A stretch of 64,000 nt of DNA from Pseudomonas sp. P5_109 (GCF_034009455.1 NZ_CP125380.1:971001-1035000); one strand, 5' to 3'; shown: positions 41,463 to 52,112, counted from the first letter of the stretch. Notes: generated by a model not told the origin, from the letters alone. Numbers and translations: made by a program.

Positions 41463-43562
41463 TTACACATCCATAGGTCGGTTGGCGGCTTGAATCGCGG
41501 TCAGGGCGATGGTGTAGACGATGTCATCGACTTGCGCGCCGCGCGGCAAATCGTTCACCGGTTTGCGCAGGCCTTGCAGCATCGGCCCGAGGCTGACGCA
41601 GTCGGCGCTGCGCTGCACAGCCTTGTGGGTGGTGTTGCCGGTGTTGAGGTCGGGGAACACGTACACCGTGGCACGACCGGCCACCTGGCTGTTCGGCGCC
41701 AATTGCCGGGCCACGCTTTCGTTGGCGGCGGCGTCGTACTGCAACGGGCCGTCGATCAGCAGCGAGTGCTGTTGTTCGTGGGCGAGCAGGGTGGCTTCGC
41801 GGACTTTCTCGACCTCTTCACCGCTGGCCGATTCGCCGCTGGAGTAGCTGATCATCGCCACCCGTGGGGTGATGCCGAATGCCGCCGCCGAGTCGGCGCT
41901 TTGCAGGGCGATCTCGGCCAGTTCGCTGGCGCTTGGGTGCGGGTTCATCACGCAATCGCCGTAGACCAGCACCTCTTCCGGAAACAGCATGAAGAACACC
42001 GACGACACCAGGGTGCAGCCAGGCGCGGTCTTGATCAGTTGCAGGGCGGGGCGGATGGTGTTGGCGGTGGTGTTGATCACGCCCGAGACGAGGCCGTCGA
42101 CTTCATCCAGGGCCAGCATCATGGTACCGATCACCACGGTGTCTTCCAGTTGTTGCTCGGCCATCGGCGCGTTGAGGCTTTTGCTTTTGCGCAGCGCGAC
42201 CATGGGCTCGACATAGCGCTCGCGGATCGAGTCCGGATCGATGATTTCCAGGCCTGGCGGCAGCTCGATGCCCTGTGCGCGGGCGACGGCCTGCACGTCC
42301 TCGGGCTTGGCCAGCAACACACAGCGAGCGATGCCGCGGGCCTGGCAGATCGCGGCGGCCTGCACGGTCAGCGGTTCGCTGCCTTCGGGCAACACGATGC
42401 GCTTGTTGGCCGCCTGGGCGCGCTGGATCAATTGATAGCGGAACACCGCTGGCGACAAACGCATCTCGCGCGGTGTACCGCAGCGCTGATGCAGCCAGTT
42501 GGCATCGAGGTGGCCGGCGATGAAATCGGTGATGATCTCGGCGCGCTCGCGGTCATCGATGGGGATTTCCTTGTTCAGGCCATTGAGCAGGTTGGCGGTG
42601 TCGTAGGAGCCGGTACTCACCGACAGCACCGGCAACCCGGCCTGCAGGGCGCCGCGGCACAGGTCCATGATGCGCGGGTCGGGCAGGGTGTCGCTGGTCA
42701 GCAGCAGGCCGGCCAGCGGCACGCCGTTCAGGGCCGCGAGGCTGACGGCGAGGATGATGTCGTCGCGGTCGCCGGGGGTCACCACCAGCACGCCGGGCTT
42801 GAGCAGCTCCACGGTGTTGCGCATGGTGCGGGCGCAAATGATGATTTTGGTCATGCGCCGGGTTTCATAGTCACCGGCGTTGAGCACTTGCGCGCCCATC
42901 AGGTCGGCGACGTCGCGGGTGCGCGGGGCGTTCAGTTCCGGCTGGAATGGAATGCAGCCGAGCAAGCGGAAATCGCCGCTGCGCAATAGTGGCGAATGCT
43001 CCTTCAGGCGGGTGGCAAAGGCCTCCATGCTTTCCTCGGTCTTGACCTTGTTGAGGATCACGCCGAGGACTTTCGGGTCTTTCGGGCCGCCGAACAATTG
43101 CGCCTGCAACTCGACGCGACCGGAGAGCTCGGTCAGCACTTCGTTTTCCGGTGCCGAGACCAGGATCACCTCGGCGTCGAGGCTCTTGGCCAGGTGCAGG
43201 TTGACCCGCGCGGCGTAACTGGCGCTGCGGGTCGGCACCATGCCTTCGACAATCAGCACGTCCTTGCCGATGGCAGCCTGCTGATACAGGGTGATGATTT
43301 CTTCGAGCAACTCATCGAGCTGACCATCGCCAAGCATGCGCTCGACATGGGCCAGGCCCAGTGGCTGAGGCGGCTTCAGGCCGTGGGTACGCGCCACAAG
43401 TTCGGTGGAACGTTCCGGGCCCGTGTCGCCCGGATGCGGCTGGGCAATCGGTTTGAAAAAGCCGACCTTGAGCCCGGCGCGCTCAAGGGTACGCACCAGC
43501 CCGAGGCTGATGGAGGTCAGACCCACACCAAAATCGGTGGGCGCGATAAAAAAAGTTTGCAT
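41463..43562 (-). CDS. pta: Phosphate acetyltransferase, long form
   Basis: Interconverts acetyl-CoA and acetyl phosphate. It has 699 residues: an N-terminal P-loop-like/DRTGG region (about 1-370) and a C-terminal PTA_PTB catalytic domain (VLPEGSEPLTVQAAAICQ..., VYGDCVMNPHPSASELAEIA). The ATG at 43562 gives MQTFFIAPTDFGVGLTS, the family N-terminus; an upstream in-frame ATG would add eight residues. No ackA lies beside it. It is separated by only one base from the acyltransferase gene, so the two may be cotranscribed. Confidence 0.95.
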   Translation of the reverse strand: MQTFFIAPTDFGVGLTSISLGLVRTLERAGLKVGFFKPIAQPHPGDTGPERSTELVARTHGLKPPQPLGLAHVERMLGDGQLDELLEEIITLYQQAAIGKDVLIVEGMVPTRSASYAARVNLHLAKSLDAEVILVSAPENEVLTELSGRVELQAQLFGGPKDPKVLGVILNKVKTEESMEAFATRLKEHSPLLRSGDFRLLGCIPFQPELNAPRTRDVADLMGAQVLNAGDYETRRMTKIIICARTMRNTVELLKPGVLVVTPGDRDDIILAVSLAALNGVPLAGLLLTSDTLPDPRIMDLCRGALQAGLPVLSVSTGSYDTANLLNGLNKEIPIDDRERAEIITDFIAGHLDANWLHQRCGTPREMRLSPAVFRYQLIQRAQAANKRIVLPEGSEPLTVQAAAICQARGIARCVLLAKPEDVQAVARAQGIELPPGLEIIDPDSIRERYVEPMVALRKSKSLNAPMAEQQLEDTVVIGTMMLALDEVDGLVSGVINTTANTIRPALQLIKTAPGCTLVSSVFFMLFPEEVLVYGDCVMNPHPSASELAEIALQSADSAAAFGITPRVAMISYSSGESASGEEVEKVREATLLAHEQQHSLLIDGPLQYDAAANESVARQLAPNSQVAGRATVYVFPDLNTGNTTHKAVQRSADCVSLGPMLQGLRKPVNDLPRGAQVDDIVYTIALTAIQAANRPMDV

Positions 43563-43622
43563 GCGGATTCTCTGGAGGTGCATGGCAAAGGTGAACGCCT
43601 ATAGCTGGCGATCTACCGAAAT

Positions 43623-43919
43623 TCAGTCGCCAAGGTTATCGCTAACCGAGCCTTGTGCGCACCAACCACAATCAAAGGGTTGGCCGATTTTTTCCTGGCG
43701 CTGTGCAGGGTCCATGACCCAGGCGCGCGATTGCCAGGGTGGCTGGTGCCGCAGGTGTTGGCTATGGCCGCAGGAAAGCTCGGCCACCCAGTGGCCGTCC
43801 TCGTCCTGATGGAAGCCTGTGACCGTCGAATCCCGTTTGTCCGGGTTGTGTTCGCTTTCGGTCGATTGCTTCGCTAAACTTGGCCTTTCAATCTTCTTAT
43901 GCAAAAGGTCTCGCCCCAT
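43623..43919 (-). CDS. DUF3565 family protein
   Basis: Small protein with the DUF3565 core GFHQDEDGHWVAELSCGHSQHLRHQPPWQ and a Cys pair (DCGWC), suggesting metal binding. Function is unknown. The start is uncertain: ATG at 43919 overlaps the slyD ATG on the other strand, and an ATG at 43949 is inside slyD. The conserved part begins only about residue 35, so a later non-ATG start is possible. Confidence 0.7.
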   Translation of the reverse strand: MGRDLLHKKIERPSLAKQSTESEHNPDKRDSTVTGFHQDEDGHWVAELSCGHSQHLRHQPPWQSRAWVMDPAQRQEKIGQPFDCGWCAQGSVSDNLGD

Positions 43920-44403
43920 GCTGATCGCCGCCAATAAGGCTGTCTCCATCGACTATACCCTGACCAACGACGCTGGTGAGGTCATCGACAGCTCCGCCGG
44001 CGGCGCGCCGCTGGTCTACCTGCAAGGCGCAGGCAACATCATCCCGGGCCTGGAAAAGGCTCTGGAAGGCAAGGCTGTCGGCGACGAGCTGACTGTAGCC
44101 GTTGAACCGGAAGACGCTTACGGCGAGTACGCTGCCGAACTGGTCAGCACCCTGAGCCGCAGCATGTTCGAAGGCGTCGACGAGCTGGAAGTGGGCATGC
44201 AGTTCCACGCTTCCGCTCCGGACGGCCAGATGCAGATCGTGACCATCCGTGATCTGGACGGTGACGACGTGACCGTTGACGGCAACCACCCGTTGGCCGG
44301 CCAGCGCCTGAATTTCCAGGTCAAGATCGTTGCCATCCGTGACGCCAGCCAGGAAGAAATCGCTCATGGCCACGTCCATGGCGAAGGTGGCCATCAGCAC
44401 TGA
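43918..44403 (+). CDS. slyD: FKBP-type peptidyl-prolyl cis-trans isomerase, SlyD-like
   Basis: Cytoplasmic proline isomerase and chaperone with an insert-in-flap domain. It has 161 residues. FKBP halves (about 1-70 and 125-150) flank the IF domain (DAYGEYAAELVSTLSRSMF...). The tail is His-rich but short (HGHVHGEGGHQH), compared with E. coli SlyD's long metal-binding tail, yet could still bind Ni/Zn. The ATG at 43918 is preferred to longer in-frame starts. A terminator follows. Confidence 0.93.
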   Translation: MLIAANKAVSIDYTLTNDAGEVIDSSAGGAPLVYLQGAGNIIPGLEKALEGKAVGDELTVAVEPEDAYGEYAAELVSTLSRSMFEGVDELEVGMQFHASAPDGQMQIVTIRDLDGDDVTVDGNHPLAGQRLNFQVKIVAIRDASQEEIAHGHVHGEGGHQH

Positions 44404-44431
44404 TTTCTGCGCTAAGCTCAGATAACTGGAG

Positions 44432-44454
44432 AGGCGCCCCGAGGGCGCCTTTTT
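44432..44454 (+). terminator. Intrinsic terminator after slyD
   Basis: AGGCGCCC / GGGCGCCT stem with a three-base loop and five T. Confidence 0.9.
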
Positions 44455-44525
44455 AGTCTGCGGCCGTCCCTGACGACACCGCCAAGTGGCTGTTTCGAGA
44501 AGAACACGGGAATCTGGAGTACGTC

Positions 44526-45008
44526 ATGAGTGCTTTTCACGACCTTAAATTGACAGCCCTGGATGGTCAGGAGCTACCTCTGGCGCCTTTCAAGGGCCAA
44601 GTCGTACTGGTGGTCAACGTCGCCTCCAAATGCGGCTTGACCCCTCAATACGCAGCGCTGGAAAACCTCTACCAGCAATACAAGGCTAAAGGTTTCAGTG
44701 TATTGGGCCTGCCGTGCAACCAGTTTGCCGGGCAGGAACCGGGGACCGAACAAGAGATCAAGGATTTCTGCAGCCTCAACTATGGCGTGACCTTTCCGTT
44801 GTCCAGCAAGCTGGAAGTCAACGGGCACGAACGTCATCAGTTGTATCGCCTGCTGGCGGGCGAGGGCGCGGAATTCCCCGGCGATATCACCTGGAACTTC
44901 GAGAAGTTCCTGCTGGGCAAGGACGGCCGTGTACTGGCTCGGTTCTCGCCGCGCACGGCACCGGATGATCCGACCATCGTCCACGCAATTGAAAAAGCGC
45001 TGAGCTGA
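44526..45008 (+). CDS. Glutathione peroxidase family thiol peroxidase
   Basis: Reduces hydroperoxides using thioredoxin or glutathione. It has 160 residues. The peroxidatic Cys is in NVASKCGLTPQY (Cys in place of selenocysteine), with Gln in GLPCNQFAGQEPG and Trp in ITWNFEKFLLG completing the active site. The second Cys of CNQF and the Cys in DFCSLNYGV suggest an atypical two-Cys, thioredoxin-dependent mechanism (BtuE-like). Confidence 0.94.
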   Translation: MSAFHDLKLTALDGQELPLAPFKGQVVLVVNVASKCGLTPQYAALENLYQQYKAKGFSVLGLPCNQFAGQEPGTEQEIKDFCSLNYGVTFPLSSKLEVNGHERHQLYRLLAGEGAEFPGDITWNFEKFLLGKDGRVLARFSPRTAPDDPTIVHAIEKALS

Positions 45009-45019
45009 TATCTCCCCCT

Positions 45020-45118
45020 GTAGGAGCGAGCCCGCTCGCGATGGTCGCCAACGATAACGCTGCAAGCCTGATACGGTGCGGCGTTCTCCAGTCCATCGCG
45101 AGCGAGCTCGCTCCTACA
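45020..45118. repeat. REPIN, TGTAGGAGCGAGC type
   Basis: Inverted arms TGTAGGAGCGAGCCCGCTCG and complement. Internal CAACGATAACGCTGC matches the copies at 34561 and 51279. Confidence 0.9.
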
Positions 45119-45225
45119 ATATTTCCTATCTTTTGGTCCTTAATCACTGCAATCAATAGTGCTGTTCAAAACGACGCCCGCTCCATATTATCGTCGTCAT
45201 AAAATTATTTCCCGTGGAGCGTCCC

Positions 45226-46329
45226 ATGCCTGTACAAGCCCTGTTCAAACCGTTCCACCTCGGCACCCTCGAACTGCCGACCCGCGTCGTCATGGCGCCG
45301 ATGACCCGCTCCTTTTCCCCGGGCGGCGTACCAAATTCCAAAGTGATTGAGTACTACCGTCGCCGCGCCGCAGCGGGTGTCGGCCTGATCATCACCGAAG
45401 GCACCACCGTCGGTCACAAGGCTTCCAACGGCTACCCGAACGTTCCGCATTTCTATGGTGAAGCGGCCCTGGCGGGCTGGAAGAAAGTCGTCGACGCCGT
45501 TCACGCCGAAGGCGGCAAGATCGTTCCGCAGCTGTGGCATGTGGGCAGCGTGCGCCGTATCGGCACCGAGCCGGACGCCAGCGTGCCGGGTTATGGCCCG
45601 TCGGAAAAAGTGAAGGAAGGTCAGGTCGTGGTGCACGGCATGACCAAACAGGATATCCAGGACGTGATCGCTGCGTTCGCCCAGGCCGCCAAGGATGCCC
45701 AGAGCATCGGCATGGACGGCGTTGAGATCCACGGCGCCCACGGTTACCTGGTCGACCAGTTCTTCTGGGAAGGCAGCAACCAGCGTACCGATGAATACGG
45801 CGGCAGCCTGGCCAACCGCTCGCGCTTCGCCATTGAATTGATCCAGGCCGTGCGTGTCGCGGTCGGCGAAGGTTTCCCGATCATCTTCCGTTTCTCCCAG
45901 TGGAAGCAGCAGGACTACAGCGCACGCCTGGTACAAACCCCGCAAGCCTTGGGCGAGTTCCTCAAGCCATTGGCCGACGCGGGCGTGGATATTTTCCACT
46001 GCTCGACCCGCCGCTTCTGGGAGCCGGAGTTCGACGGTTCCGAGTTGAACCTGGCAGGCTGGACCCGCCAACTCACCGGCAAGCCGACGATCACCGTGGG
46101 CAGTGTCGGCCTGGATGGCGAGTTCCTGCAGTTCATGGTCAACACCGACAAGGTCGCACAACCGGCCAGCCTGGAAAAACTGCTGGAGCGCTTGAACAAC
46201 GACGAGTTCGACCTGGTGGCGGTCGGTCGTGCGTTGCTGGTGGACCCGGACTGGGCGCAGAAAGTGCGTGATGGCCGTGAGGAAGACATTCTGCCGTTCA
46301 GCCGTGAGGCGTTGATGTCGCTGGTTTAA
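45226..46329 (+). CDS. Old yellow enzyme family NADH:flavin oxidoreductase
   Basis: FMN-dependent ene-reductase (367 residues) that reduces activated alkenes such as N-ethylmaleimide, 2-cyclohexenone or nitrate esters. It has a TIM barrel starting LFKPFHLGTLELPTRVVMAPMTRS. The typical OYE block is VEIHGAHGYLVDQFF followed by RTDEYGGSLANRSRF, and FMN-phosphate binding is near DLVAVGRALLVDP. The ATG at 45226 has GTGGAG six bases upstream. It is probably a stress/xenobiotic detoxification enzyme. Confidence 0.93.
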   Translation: MPVQALFKPFHLGTLELPTRVVMAPMTRSFSPGGVPNSKVIEYYRRRAAAGVGLIITEGTTVGHKASNGYPNVPHFYGEAALAGWKKVVDAVHAEGGKIVPQLWHVGSVRRIGTEPDASVPGYGPSEKVKEGQVVVHGMTKQDIQDVIAAFAQAAKDAQSIGMDGVEIHGAHGYLVDQFFWEGSNQRTDEYGGSLANRSRFAIELIQAVRVAVGEGFPIIFRFSQWKQQDYSARLVQTPQALGEFLKPLADAGVDIFHCSTRRFWEPEFDGSELNLAGWTRQLTGKPTITVGSVGLDGEFLQFMVNTDKVAQPASLEKLLERLNNDEFDLVAVGRALLVDPDWAQKVRDGREEDILPFSREALMSLV

Positions 46330-46347
46330 GCGGCGACGGGACAGACG

Positions 46348-46427
46348 CCTTCGCGAGCAAGCACGCTCCCACAGGGGATTTGTGCATGACACAGATCCAG
46401 TGTGGGAGCGGGCTTGCTCGCGAAGAC
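46348..46427. repeat. REPIN, TGTGGGAGCGGGC type
   Basis: Arms CTTCGCGAGCAAGCACGCTC and TGTGGGAGCGGGCTTGCTCG in inverted orientation with a short loop. Confidence 0.88.
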
Positions 46428-46448
46428 TGACTCAAAAACACTACAAAA

Positions 46449-47624
46449 TCATGGAACAATCGGTGCATTCGGCACCACCATCTCCCCGGCACACGCCCCG
46501 CGCAACTGTCCCTCGAACTGTTCGATGATCGTCGCCCACCCCTGGCGACTGGCATGCTGGCGCGCATTGAGTCGCACATTGCGCAAGGTTTCCCTGTCCT
46601 CCAGCAGCCATGCCGCTGCATCGCGGAATGCTTCCTCATCCCCCGGCATCGCCAGCACACCGTTGTAGCCATGACGAATATGCTGGGCGGCCGCCGCTTG
46701 ATCGTAGGCCACCACCCCGAGCCCCGAGGCGAGTGCTTCAAGCACCACATTGCCAAAGGTTTCGGTCAGGCTCGGAAACAGAAACACATCGCCTGATGCG
46801 TAGTGACACGCCAGGGCTTCACCCCGTTGTGTGCCGCAGAAAATCGCCTCGGGCATTTCCTTTTCCAGTTCCTGGCGCTGCGGACCGTCGCCGACCACGA
46901 TCAGTTTCAGCCTGCGCTGGGGATAACTCGCCTTGAGGGTATTGAAGGTGCGCTTGAGCAGGCCGAGGTTTTTTTCCGGGGCCAGGCGTCCGACATGAAT
47001 GACGGCGATGTCTTCCTCGGCCAGTCCCCATTGCTCGCGCAGGGCATTCAAGCGCTTGGCCGGGTGAAACAGTTCGCTGTCGACGCCTCGGGACAGCAAC
47101 GCCAGCCGTTCGAAATGCCGCCGCTCCAGCTCCATGCGCTGACTGACGCTGGGCACCAGGGTCATGGTCGAGCGGTTGTGGAACCAGCGCAGGTAGTGGG
47201 TCAGCAGGCGCGTGAGCAAACCCAGCCCGTACTGGTTGGAGTACTGCTGGAAATTGGTGTGGAAACCGCTGACCACGGAAATCCCCAGGCGCCGTGCCGC
47301 ACGCAAGGCCGACAACCCCAACGGCCCTTCGGTGGCGATGTAGAGCACATCCGGGCGGTGACGCGTCCAGCGCCGCAGCAACTTGTGCATCGACGACTGG
47401 CCCCATTGCAGTCCGGGATAGCCCGGTAGCGGCCAGCCGCGGCACAGTAGCAATTCATCGTCACTGCCCAGTTGCTGGTCGCAGCCCTGACGCGGTCGCA
47501 CCAGTTCCACTTGATGGCCGCGCGCGCGCAAACCGTCGCACAAGCGACCCAGGGTGTTGGCCACGCCGTTGATTTCCGGAGGGAAGGTTTCGGTGATCAG
47601 GGTGATATGCAGAGCTGTCGTCAT
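46449..47624 (-). CDS. GT4-type glycosyltransferase
   Basis: GT-B fold transferase of 391 residues, acceptor unknown. The N-terminal domain starts HITLITETFPPEINGVANTLGRL, a pattern shared with MgdA/SQDG-type mannosyl- and sulfoquinovosyl-transferases. The C-terminal donor domain has VIHVGRLAPEKN and the EX7E motif SLTETFGNVVLEALASG. The ATG at 47624 (MTTALHITL) is preferred over a longer frame. It is downstream of cysZ on the same strand (81-base gap). It may modify a lipid or exopolysaccharide precursor. Confidence 0.9.
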   Translation of the reverse strand: MTTALHITLITETFPPEINGVANTLGRLCDGLRARGHQVELVRPRQGCDQQLGSDDELLLCRGWPLPGYPGLQWGQSSMHKLLRRWTRHRPDVLYIATEGPLGLSALRAARRLGISVVSGFHTNFQQYSNQYGLGLLTRLLTHYLRWFHNRSTMTLVPSVSQRMELERRHFERLALLSRGVDSELFHPAKRLNALREQWGLAEEDIAVIHVGRLAPEKNLGLLKRTFNTLKASYPQRRLKLIVVGDGPQRQELEKEMPEAIFCGTQRGEALACHYASGDVFLFPSLTETFGNVVLEALASGLGVVAYDQAAAAQHIRHGYNGVLAMPGDEEAFRDAAAWLLEDRETLRNVRLNARQHASRQGWATIIEQFEGQLRGACAGEMVVPNAPIVP

Positions 47625-47705
47625 GACCCCAGTGTCGGCTGGGGCCATGTCGTCAGTGTGACGTCGGGATGATGGATTTGTGACTGCGGTGCCGGCGCCG
47701 ATGGC

Positions 47706-48458
47706 TCAGCGCTGGGTCACCAGGTTTTCCGCGCCGCGTTCACGCACCCAGAACAGCGTCGCCCCGGCCACGGCCGCCGGCATCATCAGGATGTTGACCA
47801 CAGGGATCAGCAGCACCAGGTACACGCTGCCGCCAAAACTCATGCTCTGCCAGCGCTTCTGCCGCAGCCAGGCGAGCATTTCGTTCCAGCCCAGCTTGTG
47901 GTTGTCCGCCGGGTAGTCGATGTACTGGATCGCCATCATCCACACCCCGAACAACAGCCACAGCGGCGCGGCGATGATGTTCACCACCGGGATGAACGAG
48001 AGGATGAACAGCCCGATTGCTCGGGGCAGGAAGTAGCCGAGCTTGCGCATTTCCCGGGCCAGGGTGCGCGGGATCATTGCAATCAGTTCGCCCCAGCTGA
48101 AGGCCGGGAAATCATCGGTGCCGCCCACCACCACTTCGACTTTTTCCGCGAGGAAGCCATTGAATGGCGCGGCAATGACGTTGGCGAGCATGGTGAAGGT
48201 GAAGAACACCATCAGCACGACGAGCACCACGAACAGGGGCCAGAGGATGTAGCTGAGAAAACTCAGCCAGTCGGGCAGGGACGGCATCAGCGTGTCGACC
48301 CACAGGCTGAATTGATGGCCGGCCAGGTAGATCAATCCGACGAACAGCACCAGGTTGATCGCCAGCGGCAACAGCACAAACAAACGCAGGCTGGGGCTCA
48401 GCACCAGCTTGAGGCCTTCGCGCAGGTATTGCGGGCCGGACAGGACAGGGGCGGGCAT
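47706..48458 (-). CDS. cysZ: Sulfate transporter CysZ
   Basis: High-affinity, proton-driven sulfate channel/transporter of the inner membrane (250 residues) with four to six hydrophobic helices (for example [20 protein letters not shown] and [20 protein letters not shown]). The [29 protein letters not shown] segment is characteristic. With cysD and cysNC it feeds assimilatory sulfate reduction, although they are 10 kb apart here. Confidence 0.93.
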   Translation of the reverse strand: MPAPVLSGPQYLREGLKLVLSPSLRLFVLLPLAINLVLFVGLIYLAGHQFSLWVDTLMPSLPDWLSFLSYILWPLFVVLVVLMVFFTFTMLANVIAAPFNGFLAEKVEVVVGGTDDFPAFSWGELIAMIPRTLAREMRKLGYFLPRAIGLFILSFIPVVNIIAAPLWLLFGVWMMAIQYIDYPADNHKLGWNEMLAWLRQKRWQSMSFGGSVYLVLLIPVVNILMMPAAVAGATLFWVRERGAENLVTQR

Positions 48459-49730
<1,272 letters not shown>

Positions 49731-49750
49731 TTCTGCTGTTGTTGAAATAA

Positions 49751-49775
49751 GAAAACCGGCTTCGGCCGGTTTTTT
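49751..49775 (+). terminator. Intrinsic terminator after trxB
   Basis: AACCGGC / GCCGGTT stem with a short loop and six T. Confidence 0.9.
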
Positions 49776-49808
49776 GTGCCCGCGATTTACAACCTGAGCA
49801 CATTCCAA

Positions 49809-49898
49809 TGTGGGAGCGGGCTTGCTCGCGAAGATGGTGTGTCAGTCAATAATGATGTCGGCTGACACGCCCTCTTCGCGAGCAAGCCCGCTCCCACA
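49809..49898. repeat. REPIN, TGTGGGAGCGGGC type
   Basis: Canonical inverted arms TGTGGGAGCGGGCTTGCTCG and complement between convergent trxB and the aminotransferase gene. Confidence 0.92.
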
Positions 49899-49908
49899 GG
49901 GATTGTGT

Positions 49909-51159
49909 TCAGGTCAGCTTTGCGAGGCAGGCCTCAAGAATATCCAGGCCTTCCTCCAGTACTGATGCCTCGGTGGTCAGCGGTGCCAGCAGCCGGATGA
50001 TGTGCCGCGACTTGCCGCTGGGCATCAGCAGCAAACCTGCCTCCCGCGCCAGGGCCAGCAGCTGCGTCAACTGCGCCGCTGCGGGCGAGCCGTCGGCATT
50101 CGCCAGTTCGATGCCGCGCATTGCGCCAACACCGGTCAGGCGACCGAGGTAGGGAGAGAGGTTGCGCTCACGCCAGGATTGGTAGCGACCGACAATCGCC
50201 TCTTCCTGTTGCGTGCCCCATGCTTGCAGATTGGCATCGGTCATTTCGTCCAGCGTCGCCAATGCCGCTGCGCAGGCGATGGGATTGCCGGAGTAGGTGC
50301 CACCGAGTCCGCCCTTGGGCAGGTTGTCGAGCAGCGACTTGCGCCCGACCACCGCCCCCAGCGGCACACCGCCGGCGATGCTTTTGCCGAGCAGGATCAG
50401 GTCCGGTTCGATGCCCAGCCTTGAGAACGCGAAGCGCTGGCCGGTACGGCCGAAACCGGACTGGATTTCATCGGCGATCAGCACAATGCCCTTGTCGTCG
50501 CAGAACTTGCGCAGCGCCTGGGCGAACTCCACGTCCATGGCCAGGAAGCCTGCTTCGCCCTGCACCGGTTCGACGATGAAGCAAGCCACGTCCTCGACAT
50601 CGATTTCAACGCTGAACAACCGATCCATGGCCTTCAATGCTTCAGCGCAGGTCACGCCGTTGTCCGCGCTAGGGAAGGGCAGGTGATACACCGGCCCCGG
50701 TAGCACGCCGACTTTTTGTTTGTAGGGGGCGACTTTGCCGTTGAGGTTAAGCGTGGCCAGGGTGCGGCCGTGGAAGGCGCCATCAAAGGCGATCACTGCA
50801 GTGCGTCCGGTCGCGCCACGGACGATCTTCAGCGCATTCTCGGCCGCTTCGGCGCCGCTGTTGGTGAGCATGCCGCTGACCGGATAATCGACTGGAATGA
50901 ACGCGCTGAGGCGGTCCATCAAGGCGAGGTAGGGTATATGGGGCGCGGCGTTGAATGCGTAATGGGTCAGCCGGGTGGCTTGTTCGCGAATGGCCTCGAC
51001 GATGTGCGGATGGCAATGGCCGAGATTCAGCACGCCGATGCCACCGACGAAGTCGATGTAGCGTTTGCCATCGGTGTCCCACACCTCGGCATTCTTGCCG
51101 TGGCTGAGGGTGACAGGGTGAACGATATTGATCGACTGACTGATGGTTTCGCTGCGCAT
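49909..51159 (-). CDS. Class III PLP-dependent aminotransferase (GABA/2-aminoadipate type)
   Basis: Fold type I omega-aminotransferase of 416 residues related to GabT and 2-aminoadipate transaminases. PLP-Lys is in LLGKSIAGGVPLGAV. The preceding PLP-pyridine Asp is in VLIADEIQSGFGRTGQRFA, and the phosphate site is NSGAEAAENALK. TYSGNPIACAAAL is also conserved. It has no pathway partner next to it, so the substrate is open: 4-aminobutyrate, 5-aminovalerate or 2-aminoadipate. Confidence 0.92.
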   Translation of the reverse strand: MRSETISQSINIVHPVTLSHGKNAEVWDTDGKRYIDFVGGIGVLNLGHCHPHIVEAIREQATRLTHYAFNAAPHIPYLALMDRLSAFIPVDYPVSGMLTNSGAEAAENALKIVRGATGRTAVIAFDGAFHGRTLATLNLNGKVAPYKQKVGVLPGPVYHLPFPSADNGVTCAEALKAMDRLFSVEIDVEDVACFIVEPVQGEAGFLAMDVEFAQALRKFCDDKGIVLIADEIQSGFGRTGQRFAFSRLGIEPDLILLGKSIAGGVPLGAVVGRKSLLDNLPKGGLGGTYSGNPIACAAALATLDEMTDANLQAWGTQQEEAIVGRYQSWRERNLSPYLGRLTGVGAMRGIELANADGSPAAAQLTQLLALAREAGLLLMPSGKSRHIIRLLAPLTTEASVLEEGLDILEACLAKLT

Positions 51160-51278
51160 GGATGACCGGCTCGGAAGAAGGAGGACTTCTTTTTATCTAA
51201 GCCGTCGGCAGCGGTACCCGGCAAACGAAATAAAGTGGCGGGGTCAATCTTAAAAGTCAGGATGTGTGGTTAAGCACA

Positions 51279-51378
51279 TGTAGGAGCGAGCCTGCTCGCG
51301 ATGGTCGTGAACGATAACACTGGGTGCCTGATGCCGCGCAGCGCTCTCCGGTTCATCGCGAGCAGGCTCGCTCCTACA
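51279..51378. repeat. REPIN, TGTAGGAGCGAGC type
   Basis: Third copy of this subfamily. Arms TGTAGGAGCGAGCCTGCTCG and complement, with a CGATAACACTGG inner part. It ends eight bases before the hopJ-like stop. Confidence 0.9.
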
Positions 51379-51385
51379 ATTCAGA

Positions 51386-51724
51386 TCAGCGGCGGGTCAG
51401 TGGCTGTTGGGTGAATGTCACGCCAGCCAGACCATGGGCGATCAATGCGCGGATATTGCCGTGGTCGCTGCCTTCAGGTGTGGCAACAACCGAGCGGTAA
51501 TGCTCGCCGAACGCCAACAGCGCTTCTTCATCGCTCAAGCCTTCGAGCAGCGCCAGGCCCAGGGTCTTGCACGAACCTTCGTTCTGCCCGGCCGCGTTTT
51601 CCACGCCACCATTGTTGAAAGCCTGAGGCTGGTAGTCGTAACCGGCGGCGATGAAGGCCAGGGTGTCGGCGAAGGCGTGTTCGCCACTGTTGAGGCTGGC
51701 GCGCAGGGTGTTCAAATCACTCAT
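51386..51724 (-). CDS. HopJ family protein
   Basis: Small protein (112 residues) of the HopJ Pfam family, named after a P. syringae candidate effector but found throughout Pseudomonas as a housekeeping gene. The core AAGYDYQPQAFNNGGVENAAGQNEGSCK is typical. There is no secretion signal. The ATG at 51724 overlaps the DUF1244 stop region by eight bases. An effector role is unlikely in this pterin/DUF1244 context. Confidence 0.88.
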   Translation of the reverse strand: MSDLNTLRASLNSGEHAFADTLAFIAAGYDYQPQAFNNGGVENAAGQNEGSCKTLGLALLEGLSDEEALLAFGEHYRSVVATPEGSDHGNIRALIAHGLAGVTFTQQPLTRR

Positions 51725-52013
51725 TGGGTTTTCCTTTGGCGAACGCCGCCTGTTGTTCGGCGTTGGCTTCTTGCTGATATTGGGCTTTCCATTCGGCGTA
51801 CGGCATGCCGTAAACCACTTCGCGGGCGTCGTCGAGGCTGACCTCGATCTGGCGCTCATCGGCAGCCGCCTTGTACCACTTGGACAGGCAGTTGCGGCAG
51901 AAGCCAGAGAGGTTCATCAGGTCGATGTTCTGCACATCCTTGCGGCTGTCCAGGTGGGCCACCAGCCGGCGAAAGGCGGCGGCTTCGAGTTCCAGGCGTT
52001 GTTGATCGGTCAT
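51717..52013 (-). CDS. DUF1244 domain protein
   Basis: 98-residue helical protein with the DUF1244 signature NLSGFCRNCLSKWYKAAA (two conserved Cys) and EVVYGMPYAEWKAQYQ. Function is unknown. It overlaps the hopJ-like gene, and both follow folX with a repeat between them. Confidence 0.9.
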   Translation of the reverse strand: MTDQQRLELEAAAFRRLVAHLDSRKDVQNIDLMNLSGFCRNCLSKWYKAAADERQIEVSLDDAREVVYGMPYAEWKAQYQQEANAEQQAAFAKGKPNE

Positions 52014-52029
52014 GGCGGTCTCTGCGAGA

Positions 52030-52112
52030 CAGCTTCAAGCGGCAAGCTTCAAGCTGCAAGTTGGATGGCGGTGGCTGCCAGTTTACAGCCTGGCGCTTGT
52101 GGCTTGAAGCTA
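52030..52112. repeat. AGCTTCAAGC-type inverted repeat
   Basis: Left part AGCTTCAAGCGGCAAGCTTC and right part GGCTTGAAGCTA form an imperfect palindrome of a class unlike the other REPs here. The folX stop codon (complement of 52110-52112) lies in the right arm. Confidence 0.7.

Noticed and set aside
51386..51724. Type III secretion effector HopJ
   Set aside because: The family name is historical; there is no hrp box, chaperone or secretion gene nearby, and it sits in a metabolic operon.
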